From assembly GCF_000003815.2 (NCBI RefSeq), contig NC_049984.1, positions 7,487,205-7,551,204 on the forward strand: 64,000 nucleotides of DNA, given 5' to 3'. Source of the DNA: Branchiostoma floridae. Lineage: Eukaryota > Chordata > Leptocardii > Amphioxiformes > Branchiostomatidae. Every line of letters begins with the position of its first letter. Position 1 is the stretch's first letter. This document shows, piece after piece, positions 1-11,494 of this stretch. The notes beneath the pieces were generated by a model that did no database searches, was not told the DNA's origin, and saw nothing but the letters and a program-made list of their open reading frames with translations. Position numbers and translations under genes: made by a program.

Positions 1-204
1 AAGTAAATCATTTGTTTGGGATATAGTAAAAAAAAGCCTTTCTTCTTTCATTTTTTCTTGGTACAGTTTTATTATACAGCTTTACATGCTGGTGGTGCTC
101 GTGATATTTAGTTACCCTAAAGATCAAGTAGTAGTTGTAGAGACATACAAGGATCAAGAATTTTGGATATTTTTTTGTTTATCTATTTTTATTTATGTAT
201 CTTA

Positions 205-423
205 AGGGTAGTCCCTTCAGTTGGTTTTAACAAATTTCCAAGGGAGCCCTTTTGTAAAGGACAGAAGTACAGGTCTGAGAACTGTTTGCTGTACAAGGTG
301 TGAAACTGTGAAGGGGACAGCATGTCACACTGCTCAGATTTCATGGTCCCATCAAATTTTATAGACCCTCCGTACAATAAATGCTTAACACGACTTAACG
401 AACCATACTGAATGGACTACCCT
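205..423. repeat. Small inverted-terminal-repeat element (MITE-like)
   Basis: The left end reads AGGGTAGTCCCTTCAGTTGG and the reverse complement of the right end reads AGGGTAGTCCATTCAGTATG, so the two ends are inverted copies of about 22 bp with a few mismatches. The interior of about 170 bp has no coding potential. The left end is preceded by TTA(A), which would fit a piggyBac-type TTAA target, but the right flank is TCAT, so the target duplication is unclear. Family assignment is open. Confidence 0.4.
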
Positions 424-1573
424 CATTTAGAGACTTCCTTTGAAAGCTTGAGTCAGTAGTGCTGAGTGTGTAACTGTGGTCGAAGTCCCTTGCTGTGATG
501 AAAGATGGGGAGATACGTGGAACGTGTGACATCACTCATGCCCGGCTCTTTTCAGCCAGCGGACATCTCTGTGCACTAAGACCATGATTTGCAGATGAAA
601 TCAAGAGAGCCATTGGCCATTTGCCCCAACCTGCTGGCTACAAATCGCCTGATTGAGATCTACGCCGTGAGCCACTTCCCATCCCTGGGGGACCCTGTCA
701 GGACTAATTTTCCCCGCTGATCTCTGGGACTGATGAGTCCCGACGTTCGCACCTGAGGCCCGGACGTGACCCGCGTGTAACGACTCCTGTCAGACAATTT
801 TCCCCCGGCTGATGGGCCCGCCACTCAGCCATTTGTAAAACCACTTCTCATATTGATCAAAGCGGGGCCGCGGCCACTCGACCCTGCACCATCAGTGGGA
901 CTCCGTGCCATCGCAATCACTCCACACCCTTCCCCCGCCATCAATTCGCACGTTCTGCGATGTTCCAATATCGCTTGGCAGGCTCGGGTACAGGGTCTCG
1001 TGCCTCGTAGTGATTTCTCATGGCCTTCTTCAATCAGTGGCCCCCGCACCAAAGCCATCGCTCTTGTTACCCAGAACAAGATCAAGTTCCATGGACGCTT
1101 GGCTTATCCATGTACGATCACTCAAGCTTGTTTAGAGCAAGTCGTCTTCGGAACTGACCGCGGAGGATAAATTTTCCCCATCTTTCTTTCCTCCGTACGT
1201 TGGCGTCCGGCAAGACTCTGCTGTCGATGTGATCGTGCTATAAGCCAGTGACCATCCATTTTACAGAGATGAGGAACAGTGGGGGATTAGCGAAGCTGTC
1301 TTGATGGATGACCATGCTGCTACGGCCATCTGAGACCAGGTCTTTCAGAACTGTGCTGGAATGCGAATGTGGCTCAGTTCGGCGATGAGCTAGTCTTTGA
1401 ACCATAAAAACCTTCCCTTAAACCATACTTTGGACCAACTGTAAATCCTATCAATGGGGTGTTCCTAAACTTGCTGAGGTGTCCGTTTACTTTGTCATCA
1501 GCTTAAGTGCCTTTGGTGTAATCTGTATTTTCTACCCGAATGTTAGTATTAGTGTCAATTATTTCCAGCTCTA
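424..1573. other. Upstream region, CpG-rich in the middle, no gene recognised
   Basis: About 600-1250 is noticeably richer in CpG than the surrounding AT-rich DNA. Several short overlapping reading frames are open on both strands, but none shows a recognisable motif. A short block is present twice about 91 bp apart (CTGTCAGGACTAATTTTCCC near 696 and CTGTCAGACAATTTTCCCCC near 788). The region could be a conserved upstream element or a distal promoter; nothing in the sequence decides this. Confidence 0.3.
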
Positions 1574-1802
1574 CCAATCAGATTGCAGCCAGCTAATGAG
1601 ACAACCAATCGGAAAAGGCCATTACATAGCCCACCTGCATCCATGGGGAGCTGTAAACAGAGCAGGAAGAGACCCACATGGCTATTGGCACCACTGTACT
1701 CATTAGCTTGTAATCAGTGGGGATTTCACAGGCAAGTCAATCACTCATGCCTCCAATTCAAGCCTGGTGCCGGCCAATCAGAGGCACCGTGGGCTGTCCA
1801 AT
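1574..1802 (+). promoter_or_regulatory. CCAAT-box cluster, candidate NF-Y promoter region
   Basis: Five CCAAT pentamers lie on the + strand at 1574, 1605, 1753, 1774 and 1798, and one inverted copy (ATTGG) at 1684. That makes six in about 230 bp, where roughly 0.5 would be expected by chance on two strands. Several have the extended form CCAATCA/CCAATCG that NF-Y prefers (family knowledge). The cluster is about 1 kb upstream of the first coding exon at 2827 and in the right orientation to drive it. A weak TATA-like GAGTATATCAG follows near 1886. Promoter function is inferred. Confidence 0.4.
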
Positions 1803-2433
1803 CAAGGGAGTCGGTGAGCTCAGGAGGGATGAGTAAATACAGTAGAGTGGGAAGCAGTCAGGCTTGGCATCCACAAGGCAGCTGTGAGTATATCAGCAAA
1901 CAGCCTTTCAGTCTCCTACTAGTGGGCACAGTTGGATAAAGGATCAGTTCTTGGAATCTACAAACTGACGTGTATTTTAAAAAGACGTGGGCAGTGATTT
2001 CCATTTCCCCATGTGCTTCCGTGCAAATGTCCACAGGAGGAGTAGCTGATAGCTGCTATAACGTGTGTGTACTGTAGTGGAGGTCTCCGTAAAGCCTGCT
2101 CTAGGCTAGGAGTCATTCAAGCCCGCATCAGGAACGTATCACCTTCGGAGCCACCAGCGCCCGGCTGGAGAGCATCGGATGATCTGCAGACAAATCAGCT
2201 TGTTCTGCCACACCAGCTGGGTCCTAGCCTGACCCAGATCACACGCCCAGGCTACAGTTTGTACGCTGGTGGTGCTAGCTCTGCCTGCTCGGGCCAGCCT
2301 GGTGCCAGGCTGCAGTCTCCCAGTGATTTGTGGAGTGGCATGTGTGCTGCACATGTCAGCTGGTGAGGTTACCACTGGGGCCACATCAGTCAAGCCCAGT
2401 TATGCTGTGATGTGTAAGGAAGGGAGTGGGCTG
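1803..2433. other. Between CCAAT cluster and TATA-like site, no gene recognised
   Basis: No convincing coding exon is seen. Around 2060-2390 the sequence is GC-richer, with overlapping short reading frames on both strands but no recognisable motif. A donor-like CTG|GTGAGG at about 2362 could close a non-coding first exon that splices to the acceptor-like CTGAGCAG ending at 2804. This is only a possibility. Confidence 0.25.
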
Positions 2434-2461
2434 TATATAGGACTGGACTGAACTGTTTTCA
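2434..2461 (+). promoter_or_regulatory. Candidate TATA plus initiator pair
   Basis: TATATAGG starts at 2434 and a TTTTCAACTG initiator-like sequence places an A at 2461, 27 bp downstream of the first T. That is the usual TATA-to-start spacing in animals. A start here would give an unspliced 5' leader of about 366 nt before the ATG at 2827. Short motifs like these arise often by chance, so confidence is low. An alternative is transcription from the CCAAT cluster further upstream, with splicing into the acceptor at 2804. Confidence 0.28.
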
Positions 2462-2826
2462 ACTGCAACACGTGTGGCCATGCCTTCCTTATGTCATGTC
2501 CCAGGACTCCTTCTACTACCCATGCACTGAGCAAAAGGATTGACTTCTGACTGTCATTTAAATGAGATTTTAAAATTTGGACTTTTGATTGAAATGCTAT
2601 CTCTATGTTTTGATGTGTAGTAGAGATATCTGACAGTGATATCCCAAGGCTTAGTGCAGAAGGAAGAGGCAGTGCCAATGTGGCGGTGATATCGTGCCGA
2701 CGGATTTAACAAGACGACGCCTCGAACCGAGTTTCCGAGGGAATAATTTCAGCTTCGGGAGGAGAGAACAGTCTCCTTTTTTTCTTTTTTTAACATCTGA
2801 GCAGAATTTTCTATTTTTGGCCCTTT

Positions 2827-2992
2827 ATGGGAAAAATGCAGAAGACAAGTCCCGCGTCTGGATCTTGCTCAACCTCGACGGATGTACAGGAGGATCGCAA
2901 GCCCATCACTCTCATGAAACTGATGAATTCCCACCCTCACCGCTACCAGGGCGTCTTCTCATTCGAGTTCACCAACAAGTTTGAGCTGAAAA
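2827..2992 (+). CDS. First coding exon of RUNX1T1/MTG-like gene (candidate)
   Basis: An in-frame TAA at 2791 is followed by ATG at 2827 (MGKMQKTSPASG...) and a second in-frame ATG at 2836. The frame stays open to a good donor, AAAA|GTAAGG, at 2993, giving 55 complete codons plus one base (phase 1). Third codon positions are mostly G or C, as in the exon at 60063 and unlike the surrounding DNA, which supports coding. The residues run from a Ser/Thr-rich start through DRKPITLMKLMNSH to a C-terminal VFSFEFTNKFELK; I do not recognise this segment from vertebrate MTG proteins. The phase joins correctly to the exon at 60063 (A+GC = Ser). A long pyrimidine tract with CTGAGCAG ending at 2804 looks like an acceptor, so this may be the second exon after a non-coding one. 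Membership of the same transcript is inferred. Confidence 0.5.
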
Positions 2993-5512
2993 GTAAGGTT
3001 TACTAGTCGTTTCTATATGGAGCATGCCAACAATTATTGCACAATTCAGAGCAGCTGCATCCGTCCCCCTTTGATTATTATGTCATACTAAACCTGTTAG
3101 CTGTCAAATGGGGTGTTGATGGTGACATTGTAAAAAGTTGCACTATGACACGCAGAAGTTTTGATGAGTTCAGTCTACATGCAGGAAAATATTTTTGTAC
3201 TCAAGCACAGGGTCACTATTTGTGGCAAATAGCCAAATATTACAGTCAGACTGTTCCAGTATTTTTAGCCCGAGATCCAGAAATAGCTATCCGTGTGTAT
3301 TTGTTTATACAAATCTACAGTATGTAAATATTTTGTGTCTTTTTTGCTAGGTTTCTGTTGCTCCAGTAGGCTGCTTGTTATTGTTCCTTTATCTGTAATA
3401 TGTAAGGTAGGGACTCTCTATCTGCCACTTTCCCCTTGGCACTCTTGTCTTCAACTTGAAGTTCAAGCAAAATGCTGCAATAGCGCACGGCATTTGTACC
3501 AATTTAACATGCCAGGCTGGCAATATTTCAATATAAACGTGGGTAAACATTATCATAGCAGCCCCCTCGCACAGGTCCATTATACGTGTATCTATGACTC
3601 CCCGTTCTAATAACTGATAGAATAGGCAATTGCCAAGTGTGTATCTAAATCTCCCTGCCCTTCTGTATCATCAATCTTACTTAATTGTAGGGCACTATTT
3701 CAACACACAGAGACATGCTGACTAATATAGAGTTTATCAGGGGGTTCCACCTGAATATACAGAAAGGATTTAGTCCTATAAGTTTCAAATTCATCTTCAG
3801 TGAATTACCCCTCTCTGTCAATAACAATAATTCATCGGAATAGATTCTCGTAAAAATTGTGGACATGAGTATTTTGGAATAGTCTTCACCTTACGAACCC
3901 ATGAAACAAGTCATTGTATTTTACCCGAAAAGTAATGAAAGCACTAATCGATAGCGGGGAAAAAAGGGCAAAAACTTGAAAAAGCAGATTGATTGCATTG
4001 CGATGCCTGCAGATATATTATTTTGTTAGCATGGCTTTATTCACTTGCAAAGCCGCCAGTCTGTCCCTTTTTTGTATGTTGGCTGAATCAGATTGTACGA
4101 CAAAAGGTGACCTATATTCACCCGGACACATCAATGTTGATATATAGAAAATAGCGGTCGGCTGTGTAAAGGTAAGTGTATTGGTGATGTGCAACATTTG
4201 CCTCTATTATTTCCCCGCCATTCATTTCCCATAATTGGGAGGCTTCTGTCAAAGGAATGATGAAAAATAATGTCTTTATGCCTGAATTTTTTCCTTAGAA
4301 CATATTCTTTGAAGGCTTAACAAGGTGGCAGGCGCACTATCTATTCATATATGCAGTTACTGAATTGACTTGAATACATTGGAGGAAATTTGCCTCCAAT
4401 AGGACGTAAACTAGCATCAAATAGGACCTTTGTAGGTTTAATATGGCATAAAATACACATTGTGTGGGGATGAAATGCAATATCGTAGTGTAATTGCAGG
4501 GTAAACCTGGACACTTTCCCACAGAAATGGGCTGTGTTTGTACAAGATCTCGGCCTTTCCTTCCGCTGGCATAATTCCCGTATCTTGAGCTTGCGTTGGG
4601 GGATGGAAATTTGAAATGTAATTATGCTATGCACCTGCCACTTTACCACAGGCTTTTAGGTCCTAAAGAAATTAAAACCAAGGCAAATATATGCACAAGC
4701 GGGGCTCAAATTGCGCCCACATGTCTCATATTTTCCATCATCGCTTTCGGAGATTTTTTGCCGGAGTGTCTTGGAATGGGGGTGGGAATCTCCAAAGTGA
4801 AGTTTTCTCTCGGGCGAAAATTGGAATATTTGGGAAATGGCACCCAAAGGACCTATTTGCTGGCATCGTGGTAGAATCAGTTTTTAGACAGGCGATGAGT
4901 GTGGAATATGGGATTGGGATGAGGGGAGGACGGGGGACAGGGGACCGGTAGCAGCTGGACCTCGCTGTGATTGAAAATATTTCTTTAGAGCGAATCAGAA
5001 TCATCAAATTGCTGTTAAATTATTTGAGCACTGTCTCATAGGGAATCTATATGAAAATGGTGATGGAGAATATTCTCTCGATGTATGAAAATACAAAATC
5101 AATACAGGATGCTTGTAAAAGTGGGTCTCAGTTTCTTAATCTATATCCTATATATTTAGCTCATTTTCATTGCGGCACATTGATAACGTTTGCTCTGAAA
5201 AGTTGAGCAATCTCGCCGTTATTGGCAGCTGTAGGTCCTACTTTTTTTTTTCCTGATGGATTCGCGTTGCAAGGTCTCTGATGAGATGGGGGATACCGCT
5301 GCAATTTACAGCACAAATGCACTGATAGATTATTCGCCGTCTGTGACCCCTCGGTAGTGCAGATGAGATTGCAAGGAGGGTTTCTAATATCAGGTGGATA
5401 TTCAAGGTTTATGATGCTCGTCGCTGAGGTAATTGCACATGGGATGAGGGGAGAATGCTTCATCCCTGCCAGGAGGTGTACCGCATGATGATCTGTTTCC
5501 CCCTCTTGCAGC
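2993..5512. other. Intron stretch, nothing recognised
   Basis: AT-rich intronic DNA. Short chance reading frames are present on both strands. I see no terminal repeats, tandem arrays or exon-like sequence here. Confidence 0.4.
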
Positions 5513-5962
5513 TTATTAAAGAGATACGTCTTAGTTTCCAACACCAAGACAGAAGTTGAAGGGGTGGTAGTATAATTCTGTTCGGCCTTCTGTCTACAAG
5601 CACCAAAAGTATAGAATGAAAAGTGCAAAAAGATGTGGTGTTTTAGAAGGTTTAGAATTGCTTAACTCTTATTTTGCAGTAACAAGACAGACATTAAAGG
5701 GAATTGGTAGTAATACTGTTTGGCCTTCTGTGTGCAACCACCAAAAGTATAGAATGAAAAGAGCAAAAAGATGTGGTGTTTTAGGAAGGTTTATAATTGC
5801 TTGACTCTTAGTTTCCAGCACCAAGACAGACATTAAAGGGATGGTAGTAATTCTGTTTGGCATTCTGTCTCCAGTCCACCAAGTGTATACAATAGTCATG
5901 TAAAATTAAAAGGGCAAAAAGATGTGGTGCTTTATGAAGGTTCATGACTGCTTAACTCAAAT
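5513..5962. repeat. Tandem repeat, about 3 units of 138-151 bp
   Basis: The block GCAAAAAGATGTGGTG recurs at 5625, 5763 and 5914, with spacings of 138 and 151 bp. Around it each unit carries a recognisable order: a CTTAG/CTTATTT(C)CAG-type stretch, ACAAGACAGACATTAAAGGG, a TGGTAGTAAT stretch, then TGTTTGGCCTTCTGT. Units differ by point changes and small indels. A partial unit precedes the first full one, from about 5513. Overlapping stop-free frames (including one of 153 codons on the minus strand to the left) are by-products of the array and its flank. Confidence 0.75.
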
Positions 5963-6745
5963 TTATTTTTATCTCTGTTCTGTACAATTCTCCATGGATT
6001 TGAGGCACTATACATGTATGTGCAGGGAACATTCCTTCATGTGAGTGGTGAATAGAGAGTGAGGGTCGGGGCTGAAATACGATGGGCTGCCTGGGACCTT
6101 AGCCCTTTGCTGCTAATGGGACTGTGTGGTGCCATCTGCTCCCGTATTGAATAATCATGATCAGGGACATGACAGAAGGGAACGAGAGATGGTGAAAGAT
6201 GAGCTGTACTGTACGTACAAACTTTTCTTTAGAGTATAATTACAATACCACAAGTCCATTTTGCTAACTTGTTTCTGTTTGCGACAGATATGTGCATATA
6301 GTGCACTGAATTAGCCAAACAAGAAAATAAAGATTTTGATTATTTTTTCCCATTCAAACAAGATAGGATCCATATATGGGTCAATTGTAAAACGACATGT
6401 GTTTCTTAAGATACAGTACCACAAGGAATAAACTTATATTAAAATGGTGTCAGAGCAGGCTGTCTTGAATATAGACAGCCCAGTTGTTGGGTTGGCATGA
6501 TATAAAAAAATGATAAATAAAGTACAACATGTGGTATTCCGTACCGTCCTCGGTCTCGGACAAAAATATTGCCATTATACTAATGACGAAAATGTCTTGT
6601 AATATGTATACTTTGTGCCCCATATGTCCTAATTCCCAGGCTAGCTTATAGCCTTTTTCAGTCAACAGCTTTGCAATGATGAAATTGAACTAATATTTAA
6701 TATTGCTCTGAACGCTCTCTCCTTGCAAGGTGTTTCAGCCCAAAA
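5963..6745. other. Intron stretch, nothing recognised
   Basis: No exon-like sequence, terminal repeats or tandem array noticed. Confidence 0.35.
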
Positions 6746-6938
6746 CAGGGTTGTCTCCATCTGTCCCACTGATTACTTGGGAGCCCATGTTGTTAATTTT
6801 CATCGTTAAATCTGTCAGTTTTTATTTTTGAAAATAAATTTTCATCCATTTCACATCATGCACTTTATAGATGGATGGGCCAAAATTTTGTCTGTCCCAA
6901 CAAGCAAATATCCATCCTATGACAGAGGGACAGCCCTG
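6746..6938. mobile_element. hAT-type MITE, copy 1
   Basis: The element starts CAGGGTTGTCTCCATCTGTC and ends GAGGGACAGCCCTG, so the ends are inverted copies of CAGGGYTGTC. It shares the internal stretch TTCTGTCCCAACAAGCAAAT (with one change) and its ends with the copy at 14195-14398. CAGGG ends are typical of hAT-superfamily elements (family knowledge). The eight flanking bases, GCCCAAAA and GGGCAAAG, are similar but not identical, as expected for an old target duplication. About 193 bp, no coding capacity. Confidence 0.6.
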
Positions 6939-9070
6939 GGGCAAAGCATTTTTCTTTTGCCAATGACATTCATTGAACATTCGTGCAGACTACTGCTTTA
7001 ATATTCCAAGAAATTTATTATCACATGTTTCATACTTCCTCCTACTCTCTTGGTGAATGACTTGTATTTATTCCACATGTCGTCCTCCCCCTGAAAAGTC
7101 TTGCCACAGGTAGTGCCACGGTTCATTGCTCTAGCAGGAAATGTCCAATTCTGCAGACTCCATTTCCACTAACATTCCTGACGTAAAAAGTACACAGTGT
7201 TCCCACACAACGATTGCTCCAGTGGTGTTCTGTCCAACATTAGGAATGGCACCCTGCCAACCACATGTCCAACATATGGTGCCAACATGTTATTATGTCA
7301 AGTTCCTGTCATTCAACAAGAAGATTCAGTTCTCTGATATTTTCCACACAACTCAGATGTTGACTACATGTTTTGAAAACTTGCCTGCAAAATAACACAT
7401 AAGTCACGTAGGTGGGGCAACTACTTAAAGAATGTCTCAAAAAACAGCCTCCTTATCATTTAATTGTCAATATATGGAGTTGTCAAAATTATACATTTCT
7501 TAAGATTATTATAAAATATGGTTTGTCATGGTTGATATTTGTTTGATTGGAGAATAAACGAACCACCAATAAGTAATTAGTCAGTTGTGCCAAATTAAGC
7601 TGTATTGTTTCAAGGCTGGGTGAAGGTTTTCATTAGGCAGAAAGTCTGTGTAATATCCTGGCTGCTCCTGTTTTAATTTAAGTGGCAAATGGAGACCATA
7701 TGTTCCAGTTAGGACTGCGGTTAGCTACAGACAGAATTCCTGGCATTGGAGTGGGGAGACAGTATCGTACTTGTTTACCCACTCAATAAGACCTCGCCTG
7801 CTCCTCCAAAATTTCAGTCTGGCATTTTATTGAAACCATGTGGTCGAGCGCGGCAACTGTTTTCTAGCTGATCGACTGTGATTGCGACAAAATATACTGC
7901 AACGTAAGACTGAAGGTATCAGAGGAATCTGTTGCCCGTAGGTATTCCTTGGGTAAAGCGCCTCAGTGTGCTGAAGTAAACAGTAGTAGCATTCCAACAT
8001 CCATCCACAGCGTTCCCTACAGCAGTTTGAATGGGTCTTTAGTGCAGATGGTGCACAGACACAGTCTTTAACGTCTGGTGACTCTCCCTCAGCACTTCTG
8101 ACTACATGGAGATCATACAAGAGAAAAACAGGTTATATTGTATATCCTGTAACCTTCATTGCTGACCACAGCTTCCTGCAAAGGAACATGCTATCTTAAG
8201 AAGATTTGGGGAAGATAGGAAAGGTTACATCATTATTGAAACCTTATTCCTCTCTCAAATCCTAGGACGAATGCTGAGACGATAATGCTATCCTTTGTAT
8301 AGTCTGGAGAAGAACTTTTAAAAACATGACCAAACCATTTGATTGTAATTTAAAGTAAACTACCAGCTTGTGCATGAGTTATATCCTAATTTCAGGACAA
8401 TGGATTGTTATGCTGTTTATCAGCACTTGAATTGAATTATATCTTAGTAAAATAAATGAAATCATTAAAAAATCTATTAGATAGGTTCAAATTGGAGCTG
8501 CATGAATTTCATTCCTTAGCGGCATAATGTAATTTGACTTCAGATTTCTAAAACTTTTCTGCAACAGGTAATTAAGGCAACTATTTGGAAAGTTATTGAA
8601 GTATGAATGTGTCACATTTTCAAGCTTTAAAAGAAAAATTCCTGATCAAAAGTATGTTGGGAATATTCCTTGGAATAGCTTTTTTCGTAAGGATGGGAAA
8701 ATGTCAAAATTCTATAAAAGTGATGAATGTTAGACAAGATCCAGTGAGAGCGGAAAGCAGACCTCCCAGGCGGTAGTGCTGGACATGTGGCTGACAGGCT
8801 GTGTAGACTGTAATACTGTCTGAAGATTGGCCTGTCTCTCCTGCCTCCAAACTTATCACCACCTCCACAATGCCTACAACATATTACATATCTCCCTCAC
8901 TAAGCCCTAAATTCCAGACATACATAGCTGGAGCCAGCCATGAGTCTCCAGTCTGCCTGTTTGCCTCCCCTGTAGTCTGTGGGTGAGATATACCTGCTGT
9001 TAGTGTTGCTCCAGGTTAACCGGTTCAGCTGGACCTGCCGGGTAACACACATCAGATGGTTTCTAGCTGG
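6939..9070. other. Intron stretch, nothing recognised
   Basis: Ordinary intronic sequence. Region 7800-8120 is slightly GC-richer but gives no exon with convincing splice sites. No named repeat identified. Confidence 0.35.
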
Positions 9071-9420
9071 ACACAGGTGTAATAACAGGAGTGGTCCGTC
9101 ACACCATGTAAGAACAGGAGCTACAGGTACAGATGATAAATTTCGGTACACAACAAAAATTGATCAAGGTGAAATGACTTTCCACGGTCAACTATGGACT
9201 ATGAGATAGAAATACGTAAATCGTAAAACATGACGTTACTAAACAATATAGAACCAAAGTAACATGAGTGGTTTGTCACATGAAGTAAGAACAGGAGCTA
9301 CAGGTACAAGATGTATTTGAATTACACGTCAAAATTTATGGCATACAACAAAAAGAAAGGTGACTTTCCACAGTCAATTACAAACTACAAAATAGAAATA
9401 CAAAGTAAATCTCTAAATAC
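9071..9420. repeat. Diverged tandem duplication, period about 177 bp
   Basis: AGAACAGGAGCTACAGGTAC occurs exactly at 9111 and again at 9288. Upstream the copies align as AACAGGAGTGGTCCGTCACA versus AACATGAGTGGTTTGTCACA. Downstream both contain ACAACAAAAA..., GACTTTCCAC(G/A)GTCAA and AAATAGAAATAC-like blocks. Two units, clearly older than the near-identical array at 11495. Confidence 0.7.
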
Positions 9421-9437
9421 TACTTCACTGAAGAATA

Positions 9438-9901
9438 GGATAAGAAAAGAAATTAAGAGTAAACAAATAAATGAATACTGCAGTTATAAAGTGGGCAGAC
9501 CATTCCATCTCTTTTGTAGCTATGATAAGAAATATATAGGGAGGCTAACATGCATGAACCTTAGTCTGCGTGAACCTCTATTATATTGGAACAATCAAAT
9601 GGAGCTAATAATGGGCTTCAGTATCTTAATGAAACTTTTGTTTGATTGTTTATCATGATAACAAAGCAATTTTTTAAGTATTATAAGTTTTGAATGTATA
9701 TAGACAAGCTATTCAGTTCTGTCTGAAAGAAAATAAAGAGAAACATTTGTAAAGCTTCCACTTTTTCCCCTGAAGCAGATTGATGAAAACATCCCCAAAG
9801 GGATAAGAAAAGAGTTAACAAATAGATGAATACTGCAGTCACGAAGTGGGAAGACCATTCCATCTCTTTCGTAACTATGCTAAGAAGTATGTAGGGAGGC
9901 T
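9438..9901. repeat. Spaced duplication (units 9438-9545 and 9801-9901)
   Basis: Two copies of a block of about 105 bp lie about 360 bp apart. Shared runs include GATAAGAAAAGA, AATGAATACTGCAGT (GATGAATACTGCAGT in copy 2), AGACCATTCCATCTCTTT and a GTAGGGAGGCT-like end. The sequence between them is unrelated. A 115-codon stop-free frame at 9311-9658 overlaps copy 1, but the frame is broken in copy 2, so I treat it as non-coding. This could be the remains of a dispersed element inserted twice. Confidence 0.65.
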
Positions 9902-11494
9902 TTAGTACAGTCGAGTCAGATAAACACACAGAACTGTAATCTCAGAGATATGTTTAAAATTTACTGACATAACCAAAACTTCATCTCAAGTTCATGTATT
10001 GGATTGTAGCTATCTTGTCTGAGAGATTTAAAAATGTCATGTTTTCCAGTGCCAGTTTGTCTGGTTTGACTTTAAGATAAAGTGAATATCTCAATTGTAT
10101 CAATCAAAACAAATGTTAAGCTTGCAAATCTGCTGAACATAGCAGTTGTTACTTTGGCCATGAACTTGATGTTTGGCATAGTGGTTCTTTATCTGTTGTG
10201 ATATTGTGGTATGTTCTACAAGCCACTTCCATCCCACATACATATGACGTGGTGATGCTTTGAGATGTGGCGAAGTGGTAAAAGGATTCCCAGCCACAGA
10301 TTTTTCCTCAGAAATTTGTGGCCATTCAGGGACAGATGGAACATTTCACCTTCTTTGCTTGATTTTCTGGATCTTAGAAGAAAGGCATGGCATATTTGTT
10401 GACTGGTTTCTGGGACAATGCCATGCCTCACTACATATCCTGCATTTTTCTGCCTCGTGCTATAAATCGAGTTTATAAAAACATTTTACTACACTCAGTC
10501 TGAGCTTAGGAGAAATTTGGAATCAGAATTCATGTCTCACAGTAAAGTGGTTATAAGAAAGGGTAAGTAAAGCTGTAGTATAAGGTAAGTAAAGGTGGGT
10601 AAGCAAAGGGTAGGTACTTTTGACAAAAAGCAGTTCTAACATTCCTGTCCCAGGAATCGCTCAACCCTGTACGGGCGAGCCAACTCGGGTTGTAAACAGA
10701 AGTGGTCTGCCACACAGATGTGGCGCCAAGACACCCCGCTCCCCGCAGACTGTTGTGAATTCTTCTGCTGGCGGATGGTTTCCTTCAGGCCGAGGAGAGA
10801 CATGGAGCAGACCCTGCAGCGGGGTGCAGACAACAGCGCCAACGCCTGCTTCTTGTCAAGGCCTGATGGTCATGTGACCTGCCACCTGGACATGCGTCCT
10901 TGGGCCGTCCTTGGGCGGGAGGGTCTGGTCACCTCCAACAGGTGGCCTTCCACTCATCCTAGGATCTCCGTTTCTCTTGCCATGGCAGGACTTCCCTTTC
11001 AGTGTCCACTTGGACCATGACTTGACATCCTATATGGCTTCAAGCTATTTAGCTTCAAGCAGTGAATGATTTCAAAAATGTTTTGAATCAGATATCTTAA
11101 AAGTTTGTAGACCATGTACTTTTCTCTCCTCTGCCACCCTGATAAATGTGTTAGTTATACTAGTGTATATGCTCTTAAGGCAGATTATGAATCTCATCAT
11201 ATGTCACATTGTAAAATCAGCAATGATGATGTAATACATTATACAACTGTTACATCAGCCACAATAACATAGTACTGATAGTGATATCAGTGGGGTTCAG
11301 TGTCCTTATGGGCAAGATTCAAGTGTTCAAGGGACCAGTTTATCATCTAGATCTACTTTTGTTGCCTTGGTGTGATATGAAGGACAACTGTCTACTTGGT
11401 TCCTTGTTGGCCTTGCCATGCTTCTCTCTTGTTTTGTTTCTGTCCTCCCCGTCCCCATGCCCAGCTGGCATGAGCTTCCTCCTGTCATGTTTGT
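9902..11494. other. Intron stretch, nothing recognised
   Basis: The part at 10620-11020 is GC-richer, with overlapping frames on both strands but no motif and no good splice-site pair. A short run of AAAGGTAAGT/GGGTAAGTAAAG near 10560-10615 repeats a donor-like hexamer several times. Confidence 0.35.

Noticed and set aside
730-760. CTGATGAGTCC, the first half of a hammerhead ribozyme core
   Set aside because: The required GAAA part and the pairing stems are absent; what follows is CGACGTTCGCACC. Chance match.
5167-5628. 153-codon minus-strand open frame, the longest in the window
   Set aside because: No recognisable motif and no splice context. It runs into a tandem repeat and its composition is not coding-like.
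9311-9658. 115-codon + strand open frame
   Set aside because: Overlaps a duplicated block whose second copy breaks the frame; AT-rich, Lys/Asn-rich translation typical of non-coding DNA.
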